NCBI RefSeq assembly: GCF_020687805.1 | Contig: NZ_JAJEWQ010000004.1 | Coordinates: 567,119-604,835 of the forward strand | Source: Planctobacterium marinum | Lineage (GTDB): Bacteria; Pseudomonadota; Gammaproteobacteria; Enterobacterales; Alteromonadaceae | Reading direction: 5' to 3' | Length of the DNA: 37,717 bases | Shown: positions 7,161 to 16,539 of the stretch, piece by piece | How the letters are laid out: every line of letters starts with the position of its first letter | Numbering within the stretch: the first letter of the stretch is position 1 | Notes under the pieces: generated by a model | Told to the model about the DNA's origin: nothing | The model's database searches: none | What the model saw: the letters and a program-made list of their open reading frames with translations, nothing else | Position numbers and translations under genes: made by a program

Positions 7161-8198
7161 TTAAGCTGTTTGTAGTTTCCAGCGCAGTTCCTGCCCGGCA
7201 AAGAAGGGCACGATGGGGTTGCCATTGGGCAGGATAATGGATTCCGGTACGGTCCAGTTTTCCTGTACCAGGGTAATACTGCTCTTGTTTCTGGGTAACC
7301 CGTAAAAATCCGGACCATAGAGGCTGGCGAAGCCTTCCAGTTTATCCAGTGCGTCCAGGTCTTCGAATATCTGCGCGTATAGCTCTATGGCGCTCCAGGC
7401 GCTGTAGCAACCGGCACAACCGCAATCACTTTCTTTTTTGCTCTTTTCATGAGGAGCCGAATCGGTTCCCAAAAAGAATTTGGAATTTCCGGATTGCACC
7501 ATGGCCCGCAGCGCTTGCTGATGAGTATTGCGCTTTAACACCGGCAGGCAATAATTGTGTGGCTTAATCCCACCTACCAGCAAATCGTTGCGGTTGAGCA
7601 ACAAATGTTGTGGCGTAATAGTGGCGGCAATATTGTCGCCGGCATTGGCCACAAACTCAGCCGCATCAGCGGTGGTGATGTGCTCTAACACGATTTTCAG
7701 TTTAGGAAAGTCTCTGACAATCTGTGACAGGTGCTGCCCGATAAATTCTTTTTCGCGGTCAAATATGTCGATATGGGATTCGGTTACTTCACCGTGTACC
7801 AGCAACAACATGCCACAGTCCGACATTGCCTGAAAAACCGGATACAGGGTTTGCAACGAAGAAACACCGTCCTCAGAATTGGTAGTGGCGCCGGCCGGAT
7901 AGAGTTTAGAGGCCAGGATACCGCCAGCTTTTGCCTCCTGGATGATTTCCGGAGTTGTGCTGTTGGTCAGATACAAGGTCATCAATGGCGTAAATGCCTG
8001 TCCCGATGGGATCGCACATTCAATGCGTTCGCGATAAGCATTGGCAGAATTCAGATCGGTTACCGGGGGAGCCAGATTCGGCATAACAATGGCGCGGCTG
8101 AAACAACGGGAAGTTGCAGGCACCGTTTCTGCCAGCATATCGTTGTCTCTGAAATGTAAATGCCAGTCGTCTGGGGTCGTGATTGTGAGATGGGTCAT
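7161..8198 (-). CDS. pyrC: Dihydroorotase PyrC (class II)
   Basis: A 345-residue zinc amidohydrolase that closes carbamoyl aspartate to dihydroorotate in pyrimidine biosynthesis. Metal ligands are visible in the expected order: HLH (His13, His15) in DDWHLHFRD, the lysine to be carbamylated (Lys98 in [10 protein letters not shown]), His135 (LVHGE), His173 (LEHITT) and the catalytic Asp246 (LGTDSAPH). Length and motifs match the E. coli type. It stands alone, convergent with the cotransporter gene, and its 5' end faces the acyltransferase gene at 8388. A TATACT-like -10 element lies about 25 bp before the start. Confidence 0.97.
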   Translation of the reverse strand: MTHLTITTPDDWHLHFRDNDMLAETVPATSRCFSRAIVMPNLAPPVTDLNSANAYRERIECAIPSGQAFTPLMTLYLTNSTTPEIIQEAKAGGILASKLYPAGATTNSEDGVSSLQTLYPVFQAMSDCGMLLLVHGEVTESHIDIFDREKEFIGQHLSQIVRDFPKLKIVLEHITTADAAEFVANAGDNIAATITPQHLLLNRNDLLVGGIKPHNYCLPVLKRNTHQQALRAMVQSGNSKFFLGTDSAPHEKSKKESDCGCAGCYSAWSAIELYAQIFEDLDALDKLEGFASLYGPDFYGLPRNKSSITLVQENWTVPESIILPNGNPIVPFFAGQELRWKLQTA

Positions 8199-8387
8199 GT
8201 AAAGTCCTGATAGTATATCTAAAGCTACCTGTTGGTTTTATTATCGGTTGTATAAACCAAATTGCCACTTGCCGGACATCCTGATACCGGGATTTTGTCC
8301 TGACGCTATGGTTTCTGACAGAAAAGTGTGCCAATGTTGGTCTTACCCGTCATTATATGCAATTTTACGCGTTAGCTCACTCATAAC

Positions 8388-10130
8388 ATGACCGCCCAAA
8401 TCAGTCTGGCCTCTTTGCTGCCTGCCGAAAAGCAAAAACCGCACATTATTCTACCGATTCGTTTGATTGATAAGATTATGGGCTTAGCCAAAATGCAGCG
8501 CCTGTACGAAGACAATCAAATGCAGGGCCTGTCAAAGCAGGAGTTTGCTGATAAGTTATTGTCAGTGCTGGATATTGTGCTTGAAGGGGACACTGAATTG
8601 TTGTCCAAAATTCCGCCTTCTGGTCCCCTGGTGATTGCCAGTAATCATCCATTTGGTGGACTGGAAGGGGTCATATTAGCGCGCCTGATCAGTCAGGTTC
8701 GGCCCGATTTAAAGGTACTGGCGAATATCGGCCTGCAAATATTTGCAGAAATTCAGGACTATTTTATCTTCACAAATCCGCTGTCGGAGCGTGACCCCCG
8801 CAATGGGCCATCGCTGCGCAGCAGTATGGCCCATGTAAAGTCTGGTGGTGCCTTGCTGTTATTTCCTTCCGGTAAAGTCAGCTATAAAGACCGGCAACAA
8901 AATCGCGTGGTAGAACATCCCTGGAACCGCCTGGTTGGAAAGCTGGTACACAGTGCCCAGGCGCAATTTTTACCTGTCTGGGTGGAAGGGCAAAACAGTG
9001 ACCTGTTTTACCGTATTGAAGCTATTTATTATCCATTGCGCATGTTGTTTCTGGGCAGGGAGCTGCTCAATAAAACCCGAAGTCAGGTGCAGTTGCGCGC
9101 GGGAAATCCACTTAAAGCGGCTGAGCTGGCGGCTAACAAGGGGCCTCAGGAGCAGGCTGATCTGGCCCGTTGTCTGAGTATTGCCTGCTCCAAATCCTGG
9201 TATCAGGCCTGGCCTGAAACTGATAGCGCTCAATTTAAACCCCTGGCGACAGCTACCTGCGCTGAAGAAATTCTGGCCCAAATTGCCAACTTGCCAGCGG
9301 AACAACACCTGGTGGCGTACAAAGAGTTTGACGTGTATTACGGTTTTCAGGCGCAAATCCCCGCCGTAGTGCAGGAGATCGCACGCTTGCGGGAGTGGGT
9401 ATTCAGAGCGCACAATGAAGGTAGCGGAGAGCCGCAGGACACCGACAAATTTGACGCAACTTATACTCAATTGTTTATTGTTAATCGTGAAGAAGGGCGC
9501 ATTATTGGTGCCTACCGCATGGGCCAAACCGATAAATTGCTGGCAGACAGTGGTGTCGACGGATTGTATTTGTCACAGATGTTTGAATTTGCGCCTGACT
9601 TCTGTAACCGGCAAGCGCCCTGTCTGGAAATGGGCCGGTCGTTTCTGATCCCGGAATATCAGCGCAGTTATTATGGCCTCTATTTGTTGTGGCGTGGTAT
9701 CGGTGCTTTTGCCAGCAAGTTCCCACAATATCGCCGCCTATACGGAACGGTTTCATTAAGCAAATTGTATGACAAGCGCAGTATTTCGCTGATGGAAAAG
9801 GCTCTGGTTACGCCACTGACTTCGGTAAAAGCCAGGACTCCCTGGGATAAACCCTTACACCCGGATCTGGCGCAGTTTGCGCAGCAGTATTCGTTACAGG
9901 AGCACCTGTCAGCCTTCTTAAAAACCCTGGAGCCAGACGCCAAAGACGTCCCGGTATTGGTGAAACACTACAAAAAACTGGGTGCTCAGTTTTACTGCCT
10001 GGGCCTGGATGATAACTTTGCCGGTACACCGGGTTTGTTGTTATGCGTGGACTTGCTCAATATGCCGGACAAAGCCGGCAGGCAGTATTTGGCTGATGGC
10101 TGGGACGCGTTCAAAGCGTATCATCTTTAA
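8388..10130 (+). CDS. PlsC-GNAT fusion acyltransferase (OlsF-like aminolipid synthase)
   Basis: A 580-residue protein with two acyltransferase parts. The N-terminal half is PlsC-like: NHPFGGLEG around His87 (the acid is Glu, six residues after the histidine, instead of the classic HX4D) and FPSGKVS (160-166). The C-terminal half from about residue 310 resembles the GNAT-type N-acyltransferase of ornithine-lipid synthesis, with REWVFRAHNEG, DKFDATYTQLFI and GAYRMG. The same two-domain layout is known in OlsF of Serratia and GlsA-related proteins of Bacteroidota. These make N- and O-acylated amino acid lipids (ornithine or glycine lipids), often under phosphate limitation. The substrate here is inferred, not shown. 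Its stop overlaps the convergent DinB-like gene by 4 bp. Confidence 0.85.
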   Translation: MTAQISLASLLPAEKQKPHIILPIRLIDKIMGLAKMQRLYEDNQMQGLSKQEFADKLLSVLDIVLEGDTELLSKIPPSGPLVIASNHPFGGLEGVILARLISQVRPDLKVLANIGLQIFAEIQDYFIFTNPLSERDPRNGPSLRSSMAHVKSGGALLLFPSGKVSYKDRQQNRVVEHPWNRLVGKLVHSAQAQFLPVWVEGQNSDLFYRIEAIYYPLRMLFLGRELLNKTRSQVQLRAGNPLKAAELAANKGPQEQADLARCLSIACSKSWYQAWPETDSAQFKPLATATCAEEILAQIANLPAEQHLVAYKEFDVYYGFQAQIPAVVQEIARLREWVFRAHNEGSGEPQDTDKFDATYTQLFIVNREEGRIIGAYRMGQTDKLLADSGVDGLYLSQMFEFAPDFCNRQAPCLEMGRSFLIPEYQRSYYGLYLLWRGIGAFASKFPQYRRLYGTVSLSKLYDKRSISLMEKALVTPLTSVKARTPWDKPLHPDLAQFAQQYSLQEHLSAFLKTLEPDAKDVPVLVKHYKKLGAQFYCLGLDDNFAGTPGLLLCVDLLNMPDKAGRQYLADGWDAFKAYHL

Positions 10131-10633
10131 CCGGCTAAACCGCTGCGCTGAAAGCTGGCGGTGGCCGGGGCAACACCAAAGCTATCACTCAAGGTTATGC
10201 CCTGAGAGCGGGCAATGAGCTTCAGTGAAAAATAGTGATGCACTGCATGGCTGGATACGAATACCAGCTCTCTGCCCAGGGTTGATTCGCCGGCGTAATC
10301 TTGTTGAGTACTGACCGATATTTCTGAAATAACACTGACCGTTTGCTGTAAATCTGTTTCGGTGAGTTGGTTTAACCAGTCGGCAATGTAACTCAGCTGT
10401 TGTAGCGCGGCCTCGGTGTGGTTTTCCGATTCGCCAAACCTGTGCCGTTTATTGTAGTTAATCACTTTGTCCGTTGCCTGTATCAACGCGAGATAGTGGT
10501 CGATAACATGGCGCATATGCGCTCCGGCACTGCTGTTAAACAGTGGTTTGGAGACGTGATTGTACTGCTCGTCGCTTAACTTTTTCAGGTAATACTTACC
10601 CTGTTCAATGATTTCAAGTTGACTGGCTATCAT
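10127..10633 (-). CDS. DinB-like four-helix metal-binding protein
   Basis: A 168-residue, mostly helical protein. A GAHMRHVIDHY block (His39, His42, His46) and a later SSHAVHHYFSLK block (His129, His132, His133) match the histidine pattern of the DinB/YfiT superfamily. In that superfamily such residues bind a divalent metal in thiol-dependent transferases. The conserved C-terminal FGVAPATASFQR tail is often seen in the proteobacterial subgroup. The exact activity is unknown. The 3' end overlaps the 3' end of the acyltransferase gene by four bases. No strong ribosome binding site precedes the start. Confidence 0.75.
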   Translation of the reverse strand: MIASQLEIIEQGKYYLKKLSDEQYNHVSKPLFNSSAGAHMRHVIDHYLALIQATDKVINYNKRHRFGESENHTEAALQQLSYIADWLNQLTETDLQQTVSVISEISVSTQQDYAGESTLGRELVFVSSHAVHHYFSLKLIARSQGITLSDSFGVAPATASFQRSGLAG

Positions 10634-10819
10634 TATATCGCGCTTTAGTTATTGTTTGGCATTAGCGTCATGGACCAGCTTAGTCAATAACTACTTTCAT
10701 TGCCAAAGGAAATTTAAACGGCACCGGTTTGTTCAGATAAAATCCTGACCGGTTGGTATAAATTGACTTTTCGACTACCTTTACTGGGGAGCCAATTTTT
10801 TACATTCTCTGGAGGTTTG

Positions 10820-11563
10820 GTGACAGCATTTCGGGTTAGCGGAGATGGGTTCAGAAGAATACCAGGAATCGTCAGGGGCCTGATTGGGGTGATGTTCACC
10901 TTAAGCGTCAGCATTGGGTTTGCCGGCGCAGAATCTCATTCCTGGCGCGTGGTCACCGAGATATTGCCGCCACTGCAGGTGAAGGAGCAGGGCTTGCTGG
11001 CCGGGCCCGCAATCGACAAAGTCAGGGCATTACTGGAAAGTACCGGCATTGATGCGCCTATCGAGGTGTTCCCCTGGGCGAGAGCTTACGATCTGGCTCA
11101 GTCCCGCAAAAATACCCTTATTTTTTCCATGGCCCGTTATCAATCCAGAGAGCAGATGTTTCACTGGATTGGTCCACTCGGGCAAATTCAATTTAGTTTC
11201 GTGGCCCTTGCTGATCGCGAAGAAATCCAGATTAATTCCAAAGAAGATACTAAACAGTGGGTACTGGGAACGGTGCGCAACGACGTAATCCACGACTGGC
11301 TGAATCAACAGGGATTCACAGAAGACGAGCACTTTGTGATCCGCAGCGATTTACACGAACTGGCAGAGTTGCTGTACAAAGGGTTGATCGATGGATTGTT
11401 GGTTAACAAAGAGATTATTAAGATTATCGCGGCGCAAAAAGGCTATGACCCTGACCGCATCCGGGCCTGGTACCAACCACAAGGGTTGAGTACCAGTCTT
11501 TATCTGGCGGCCAGTCTTGATTCTGATATGGCCATGGTGGAAAAGCTCAAAGCGGCGTTTTAG
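10820..11563 (+). CDS. Orphan periplasmic solute-binding protein (SBP family 3-like)
   Basis: A 247-residue exported protein. I chose the GTG at 10820 because GGAGG lies 4 nt before it and because it yields a good signal peptide: arginines, then a hydrophobic core with FTLSVSIGFAGA just before the predicted cleavage. An open frame starts earlier at 10763 but has no such signals. The mature part resembles amino acid-type binding proteins (SBP_bac_3), with VVTEILPPLQV at its start, PWARAY near the first third, and GTVRNDV and GLIDGLLVNKE later. No permease or ATPase genes are nearby, so it may be an orphan or a sensor partner. A second, distantly similar orphan is at 25647. Confidence 0.75.
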   Translation: MTAFRVSGDGFRRIPGIVRGLIGVMFTLSVSIGFAGAESHSWRVVTEILPPLQVKEQGLLAGPAIDKVRALLESTGIDAPIEVFPWARAYDLAQSRKNTLIFSMARYQSREQMFHWIGPLGQIQFSFVALADREEIQINSKEDTKQWVLGTVRNDVIHDWLNQQGFTEDEHFVIRSDLHELAELLYKGLIDGLLVNKEIIKIIAAQKGYDPDRIRAWYQPQGLSTSLYLAASLDSDMAMVEKLKAAF

Positions 11564-11610
11564 CCGCTAACTTCATTTCCCTGAACGTACCGGTTGGCAA
11601 AATCCGGTCA

Positions 11611-12486
11611 TCACTGTTGTAGCAATGCCAGGGCACCATACAATCCGGATTTGTCTCCAAGACCGGGCTGGCAGATGAGATCCCCAAATTGCACACCATG
11701 GGGCAGTGTCAGGTACTGATTAAGGCTGCTTTCGGTGTATTTGCGTACGTCTTCCAGCAGCCCCGGCTTATGCATAACACCCCCGCCCAACACAATCTTA
11801 TGCGGACTGTAATTCAACAAAAGATTGTGACAAAAAGTGCCCAGCACCTGGGCCTGAATCTGCCAGGCCCGGTGATCGTCAGGCAAGGTTTCAGCCGGCT
11901 GTTGCCAGATTTGTGACATGGCATAGCCTGATGCTAAGCCACTAACGCAACTGCCGTGAAACGGACATACTCCTTTAATACCGTCTATCTCACCAATAAT
12001 CATATGACCGGCTTCTGCGTGGATCAGGCCGTGGATTGGTTTGCCATTGATCACAATACCTGAACCGATTCCGGTACCTATGGTGACATACACCACCACT
12101 TCGCAATCCTGTGCGGCACCCCAGCGATATTCCGCCAGGGCGGCAGCGTTGACATCGGTATCCAGTGTAACTTTACAGTTAAGTGCCTCCGACAATACCT
12201 GACTCAGCGGCGTATTGCTCCAGTGGGGTTTTGGCGTGGCCGTGATATAGCCAAAAGTGGGCGAGTCGGGTTTGAGATCCAAAGGACCAAAGGCTGCTAT
12301 TCCCATTCGGGAAAATGACAGGCCAGCTTGCTTTTGCTCATTAAAAAAGTCCACACAAGCAGACAGGGTCTGCTCTGGTGTGGTAGTGGGGATGCGGATG
12401 GACGCCGCGATGTCCCGGTGTTTGTCGATGATGGCACAGTTAAATTTGGTACCACCGGCCTCGATAACGGCGAAGTATTCAGTCAT
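11611..12486 (-). CDS. ROK-family fructokinase
   Basis: A 291-residue sugar kinase. EAGGTKF (9-15) is the phosphate-binding turn, DTDVNAAA around Asp111 holds the catalytic base, and GTGIGSGIV (137-145) is the second nucleotide-binding element. The ROK zinc site is visible as HAEAGH plus CPFHGSC. The CPFHGSCVSGLASG form with following helices is characteristic of bacterial fructokinases (Mak/ScrK type) within ROK. It is the last gene of the TonB receptor-MFS-kinase row, with 51 bp to the MFS gene. The context supports fructose phosphorylation, since amylosucrase at 16540 releases free fructose from sucrose. Confidence 0.9.
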   Translation of the reverse strand: MTEYFAVIEAGGTKFNCAIIDKHRDIAASIRIPTTTPEQTLSACVDFFNEQKQAGLSFSRMGIAAFGPLDLKPDSPTFGYITATPKPHWSNTPLSQVLSEALNCKVTLDTDVNAAALAEYRWGAAQDCEVVVYVTIGTGIGSGIVINGKPIHGLIHAEAGHMIIGEIDGIKGVCPFHGSCVSGLASGYAMSQIWQQPAETLPDDHRAWQIQAQVLGTFCHNLLLNYSPHKIVLGGGVMHKPGLLEDVRKYTESSLNQYLTLPHGVQFGDLICQPGLGDKSGLYGALALLQQ

Positions 12487-12537
12487 TAAATCAGATCCTG
12501 TAAATTGCCGGAAACGCGTTCTCAGGCAGTTGCTAAA

Positions 12538-13815
12538 CTAGTGTTGGTATTCAGTGCGTTCGATTTCCGCGAGTCGCTCTTCTGTGGGATTACGTAAATA
12601 ATTGTATAAAAACCCAAAAAACAGCAGGGCGGTGAATCCCGCGGCCACCATAAAGCCGTATCTGGCGTCGCCGCCGTTGGCATCACTGACAATACCCATA
12701 ATGAGCGGACCGGCCGCTGCACCGGCGGCAGTGAAAAACAAAATGACGCCCGCGACGGTGCCATGTTCGTGTTTTGGAAAACAACTGATGCCCTTGGAGT
12801 TAATGGTGGGGTAGATAACCGACATAAAAATGCCGGACAAGGGAAACAGAAACACTGCCAGTGGTGGCCCACCCCATAATCCGCCGAGAAAACAGACTAA
12901 GATGGCCAAACTGAACATCAGCATGACAACCGCCCAGTTAAAGTGTTGCATCATCCAGATACCCACAAAACGTCCCAGCGCCCGGAGGGAGAAAAACGCC
13001 GATACTGCGTACATGGCCAACATTTTTTCCGGGCCTTCGGTGTAACAGTCAAAAGTGGTAGTAAGATCTGAGGCGCTACACACCAGGTAGCTGGGCATCC
13101 AGACGTAAATGGCACTTTCGGCAGCGACATATAAAAAGGCTGCAACCGAAAAGCCCATTGCATAAGGGTTGGTTAACAGCAGCAGACTGCGTTTAACATC
13201 AATAGGTTGGTCTGGTTTTAATCCCTGGCTGTGGTCGGGATAATCGGCTTTCCAGGCCATAATAATCAGCAAGGTACACAAGGCTCCGGCCAGAACATAA
13301 AGCCACTTCCAGTCCACCCCTTCGCGAATTAACCAGGCAACGATTAGTGGCCCGATAATGGCGCCAACACCAAAAAAGGCTTCGGCGCCATTCATGGTTC
13401 CGGTGTGCTCTTTTGTGGAGGTAGAAATGTCGCCAATCAGCGCCAGTGCGGCAGTTTTAAATATGCCAACTGCCAAACCTGAAATGGTGATCAGGCCCAA
13501 AATGAAGGTAAATGAGGTGCCTAACAAAAACAGGTAACAGGACGCCGCGAACAGTGCCAGCCCCAGAATGATGGTTTTTTTGCGCCCAAACTTATCGGCC
13601 AAAAAGCCCAGAAACAAACCTGAAAAGGCGACACCCACCATAAACAATGAGTGCATCAGACTGGCCTGGGTGTTATTGACATCAAATTCCCGTTTTAATT
13701 CTTTGATGATTTCACCCACCGAATCTGAGGTCATGGCAAACATCATGAACATCAGGTAGGTCAGCCAACGGATCAATTGTAAATTGCGTTGATGTTGTGC
13801 CTGCAGATCAGACAT
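12538..13815 (-). CDS. MFS sugar transporter (probable sucrose permease)
   Basis: A 425-residue inner-membrane protein with 12 predicted helices. The MFS loop motif between helices 2 and 3 is visible as GFLADKFGRKKT. The start at 13815 is preceded by GGAGG; a TTG frame seven codons earlier is less likely because it overlaps that site. The gene lies between the TonB receptor and fructokinase genes on the same strand, and a LacI regulator is close by. The family does not fix the substrate, but the context (amylosucrase, fructokinase) points to sucrose uptake into the cytoplasm. It could also carry maltose-like or other oligosaccharides. Confidence 0.88.
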   Translation of the reverse strand: MSDLQAQHQRNLQLIRWLTYLMFMMFAMTSDSVGEIIKELKREFDVNNTQASLMHSLFMVGVAFSGLFLGFLADKFGRKKTIILGLALFAASCYLFLLGTSFTFILGLITISGLAVGIFKTAALALIGDISTSTKEHTGTMNGAEAFFGVGAIIGPLIVAWLIREGVDWKWLYVLAGALCTLLIIMAWKADYPDHSQGLKPDQPIDVKRSLLLLTNPYAMGFSVAAFLYVAAESAIYVWMPSYLVCSASDLTTTFDCYTEGPEKMLAMYAVSAFFSLRALGRFVGIWMMQHFNWAVVMLMFSLAILVCFLGGLWGGPPLAVFLFPLSGIFMSVIYPTINSKGISCFPKHEHGTVAGVILFFTAAGAAAGPLIMGIVSDANGGDARYGFMVAAGFTALLFFGFLYNYLRNPTEERLAEIERTEYQH

Positions 13816-13906
13816 GGGATTAATCCTCCGGAGCAAAATCGGCTAGTTCGTATTGCGTTTTTACCTTATTGGCCGCTTTGGGTAATCCGCCGCGGCCAGC
13901 GTTTTA

Positions 13907-16318
13907 TCAGAATTGGTATTTCAACGTTACCGACGTAGTACGGCCGTTGATTGCTCTGGCACGGATGATATCCGATGCTGCTGCACTGCCTTCCTCGGCT
14001 TCGGTAATACCGACTTCATCAAACAGATTATTGACGTTCAATGCCACAGTCAGGCTATCTGTAATACTGTAGTCCAGAAAGGCGTTCACCTGAGTGTAAC
14101 CATCGAATTTCAGATCATTGTTGTCCTGGGCATAGGCGTCAGTGGTACCGATTAGGTTAAGTCCGGCACTGCCACTGTCAAACTGATAGGTACCGGTTAA
14201 CTGATAGATCACATCAGCCTGACGGCGCGGCGTATTGCCTTCAACTGCCGGATTAAGCGCATCTTCAACAATTTCTGCATCGGTCCAGGTAAAGCCGCCT
14301 TTAAAGGTCCAGTCGTTGACTACATAGGCCGCTTCCACTTCAACTCCCAGGGCTTCATATACCCGGTCAAAGAAGTTCTGGGTGGTGGCTTCGAAGTTTT
14401 GTTCTTCGGTTTCGGCATAAAAACCGGTTACGAATAAACCTAAACCGTCCTGACGATACTTCAGACCTAATTCGTACTGATCCACCATATCAACGGCGTC
14501 TTCTTTGGCAACAGAGCCGTCAGGACGTACTTTGCCGAACAACAGACGGTCAGCATTAGCGCGACCACCCTGGCTGATGCGCCCAAAAACCGCCATGTCA
14601 TCATCAATGCGATAGTTGGCACCAATCGAATAGGAATTGTAACTCCAACTGTAATTGACCGGCGAAACGTTGGCCTGGTCCGCTGAAGCGACATTTTGTT
14701 CCGGAACAGAAATAACACCATCGCCATTCATATCAATGCTACTGGTGACCGCCCCGGCATAAGAGCCTGTGGCATCTCCGGCGTCATGGCGGTAACTGGC
14801 CTCTAAACTCCAGTTACCAAACTCACCCGCAACCTCAATATAAGGGGCGTCGAGGTTATACTGGGTGTCGTAATTGCGCTGACAACAATTACCCCAAAAC
14901 GGCACACCATAAGCATAAAGTCCATTGTCTGAATAGGCGGTACCATCCTGTGCCACCACATCTAACAAGGCGGCATTATCGCCTTTGACTTCCATCAGAT
15001 AGGAATTCCACAACCAGGACATTTTCAGGTTCTGGCGGGCTTTGTAGTAACCCAGGGTGAGCGAGATGTTGTCAAAATCGCGGGATAGTTTCAGGTCGTT
15101 GGCGTAGGAGTCGAAGTCTTCCATTTCGACATCAAAAGTGTGTACCCGCATCACCAAACCATTGCCGGTGGTATCCGAGAATGTCTGCCCGGCTGAAGGG
15201 CCATTGGCATAAACTAATCCGGCCCCTTCACCGGCAATACTTTGCGCGATGCTGCTGGCTCCACCGACTTCCGCCGGAAACGGGGCGATAAACTCGCCGG
15301 AAACGCTGGATTTGCGGAAGCGGTTAATCATTTGCCAGTCTTCACCCAGGTCAAAATTGGCTTCAAATCCGATACTGTTCACCACCGGATGCATGCCGTT
15401 GCGCAGGTCGCCACGACTGATTTGGCCGTCGCCGTTTATGCGCAGCGTATCCTGTAAGTACACAGAGTGGGGCGTGTCAGCCTGAGCATCGAAACCCTCT
15501 ATGGAGTCGCCATTGGCATACATGGGCATGGGTAAATAGCCGGTGCTCTTATCATCCAGATGTTTGACATAAACCCGGACGAACCCGGCTTCAAAGTCTT
15601 TGGTGAAGTTGGCCTTAATCTGACTTCCGGAGTTGCCGTTATAGCCGGTTTCTCTTGGACCTTCGCCTTCCCGGAAGAAACCACCGATGTGGAAACGGGT
15701 AGAATCATTGATGTAATCGCCGTATTCAAAATCGGTGCGGAAACTGTCGTAATCCAGGCCAAAGGTGGTAGCCACGCTACCGCCTCCAAAATCCCCGGTT
15801 TTACTGATAAAGTTGATTACACCGCCCGGTGAGTTACTCACCATAGTGGAAGATGAACCACCGCGAATGGCTTCAATGCCGGAGATAGTCGAATCAGCGC
15901 GAATGAAAATATCGGCATTCCCAAACGCAACATCACCAAACTGCATTACCGGCAACCCATCTTCCTGCAGTACCAGAAATTTTGCACCGCCGGCGGCCAC
16001 CGGTAAACCGCGCACGGCGATATTGGCGTTGCCTTCCCCGCCGGTGGATTCAGAGCGAATACCCGGAATAGAGCGGAATATCTCTGCGGTCGCTCTGGGG
16101 GTGGCCACGGCGAAATCACCCGGGCTTAGCGTACTGGACGAGACACTGGAGTCCATACGGGATGTGGCGCGGGCAGAGCCGGTAACCATAATTTTCTCAA
16201 AGTCCAATACATCAGCAGTGCTGTCTTGCGACTCCGCTTCCTGACCGTTAACCAGTATAGGGCTGGCAGTTAATGCGAATGCGACAGCCATGGCAATGGG
16301 GTTGCGTTGCTTGCTCAT
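13907..16318 (-). CDS. TonB-dependent outer-membrane receptor (sucrose locus)
   Basis: An 803-residue receptor with signal peptide (cleavage near NGQEA, about residue 25). It has a short segment that may include a TonB box (DFEKIMVTG), a plug domain (about 55-165, with DIFRSIPGI-like and GGVINFISKTG motifs), and a beta barrel ending in VTLKYQF with a terminal phenylalanine. Such receptors move sugars larger than porins favour, or at low concentration; SuxA is the best-known sucrose example. It is first in the row with the MFS permease (91 bp) and fructokinase. GGAG precedes the start. An operator-like palindrome lies 87 bp upstream, in the region shared with the divergent amylosucrase gene. 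Confidence 0.93.
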   Translation of the reverse strand: MSKQRNPIAMAVAFALTASPILVNGQEAESQDSTADVLDFEKIMVTGSARATSRMDSSVSSSTLSPGDFAVATPRATAEIFRSIPGIRSESTGGEGNANIAVRGLPVAAGGAKFLVLQEDGLPVMQFGDVAFGNADIFIRADSTISGIEAIRGGSSSTMVSNSPGGVINFISKTGDFGGGSVATTFGLDYDSFRTDFEYGDYINDSTRFHIGGFFREGEGPRETGYNGNSGSQIKANFTKDFEAGFVRVYVKHLDDKSTGYLPMPMYANGDSIEGFDAQADTPHSVYLQDTLRINGDGQISRGDLRNGMHPVVNSIGFEANFDLGEDWQMINRFRKSSVSGEFIAPFPAEVGGASSIAQSIAGEGAGLVYANGPSAGQTFSDTTGNGLVMRVHTFDVEMEDFDSYANDLKLSRDFDNISLTLGYYKARQNLKMSWLWNSYLMEVKGDNAALLDVVAQDGTAYSDNGLYAYGVPFWGNCCQRNYDTQYNLDAPYIEVAGEFGNWSLEASYRHDAGDATGSYAGAVTSSIDMNGDGVISVPEQNVASADQANVSPVNYSWSYNSYSIGANYRIDDDMAVFGRISQGGRANADRLLFGKVRPDGSVAKEDAVDMVDQYELGLKYRQDGLGLFVTGFYAETEEQNFEATTQNFFDRVYEALGVEVEAAYVVNDWTFKGGFTWTDAEIVEDALNPAVEGNTPRRQADVIYQLTGTYQFDSGSAGLNLIGTTDAYAQDNNDLKFDGYTQVNAFLDYSITDSLTVALNVNNLFDEVGITEAEEGSAAASDIIRARAINGRTTSVTLKYQF

Positions 16319-16404
16319 CTTATTCTCCTACAAAAAATAGCATAGTGTGTGTTTTGGGAATTGCTTAAGTTATTGCGGCCAAAACACAACACTTGACCTT
16401 TTAA

Positions 16405-16418
16405 CTTAAACGATTAAG
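16405..16418. promoter_or_regulatory. LacI-family operator, site 1 (receptor operon side)
   Basis: CTTAAACGATTAAG is a near-perfect palindrome around a central CG, as expected for LacI/GalR repressors. It lies upstream of the TonB receptor gene. On the plus strand it falls between TTGACC (16393-16398) and TAAGAT (16415-16420), a possible promoter pair with a 16-bp spacer. Two very similar sites lie at 16515 and 19547. Confidence 0.75.
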
Positions 16419-16500
16419 ATAAAGTTAACAGAACAATTAACAAATGTAAAACACATGTTAATTAAAACTTTTGTCTGATGGTGGCCTGGTGCAAAAGTTA

Positions 16501-16528
16501 TATAATAAATTTAGCTAAAACGATTAAG
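16501..16528 (+). promoter_or_regulatory. Amylosucrase promoter -10 and LacI-family operator, site 2
   Basis: TATAAT at 16501-16506 is a consensus -10. CTAAAACGATTAAG at 16515-16528 differs from site 1 at one position and would cover the transcription start, a classic repressing position. No good -35 element is seen at the right distance, so an activator or a weak basal promoter is possible. The amylosucrase start codon follows 11 bp later. Confidence 0.7.
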
Positions 16529-16539
16529 TTGGTGTACCT

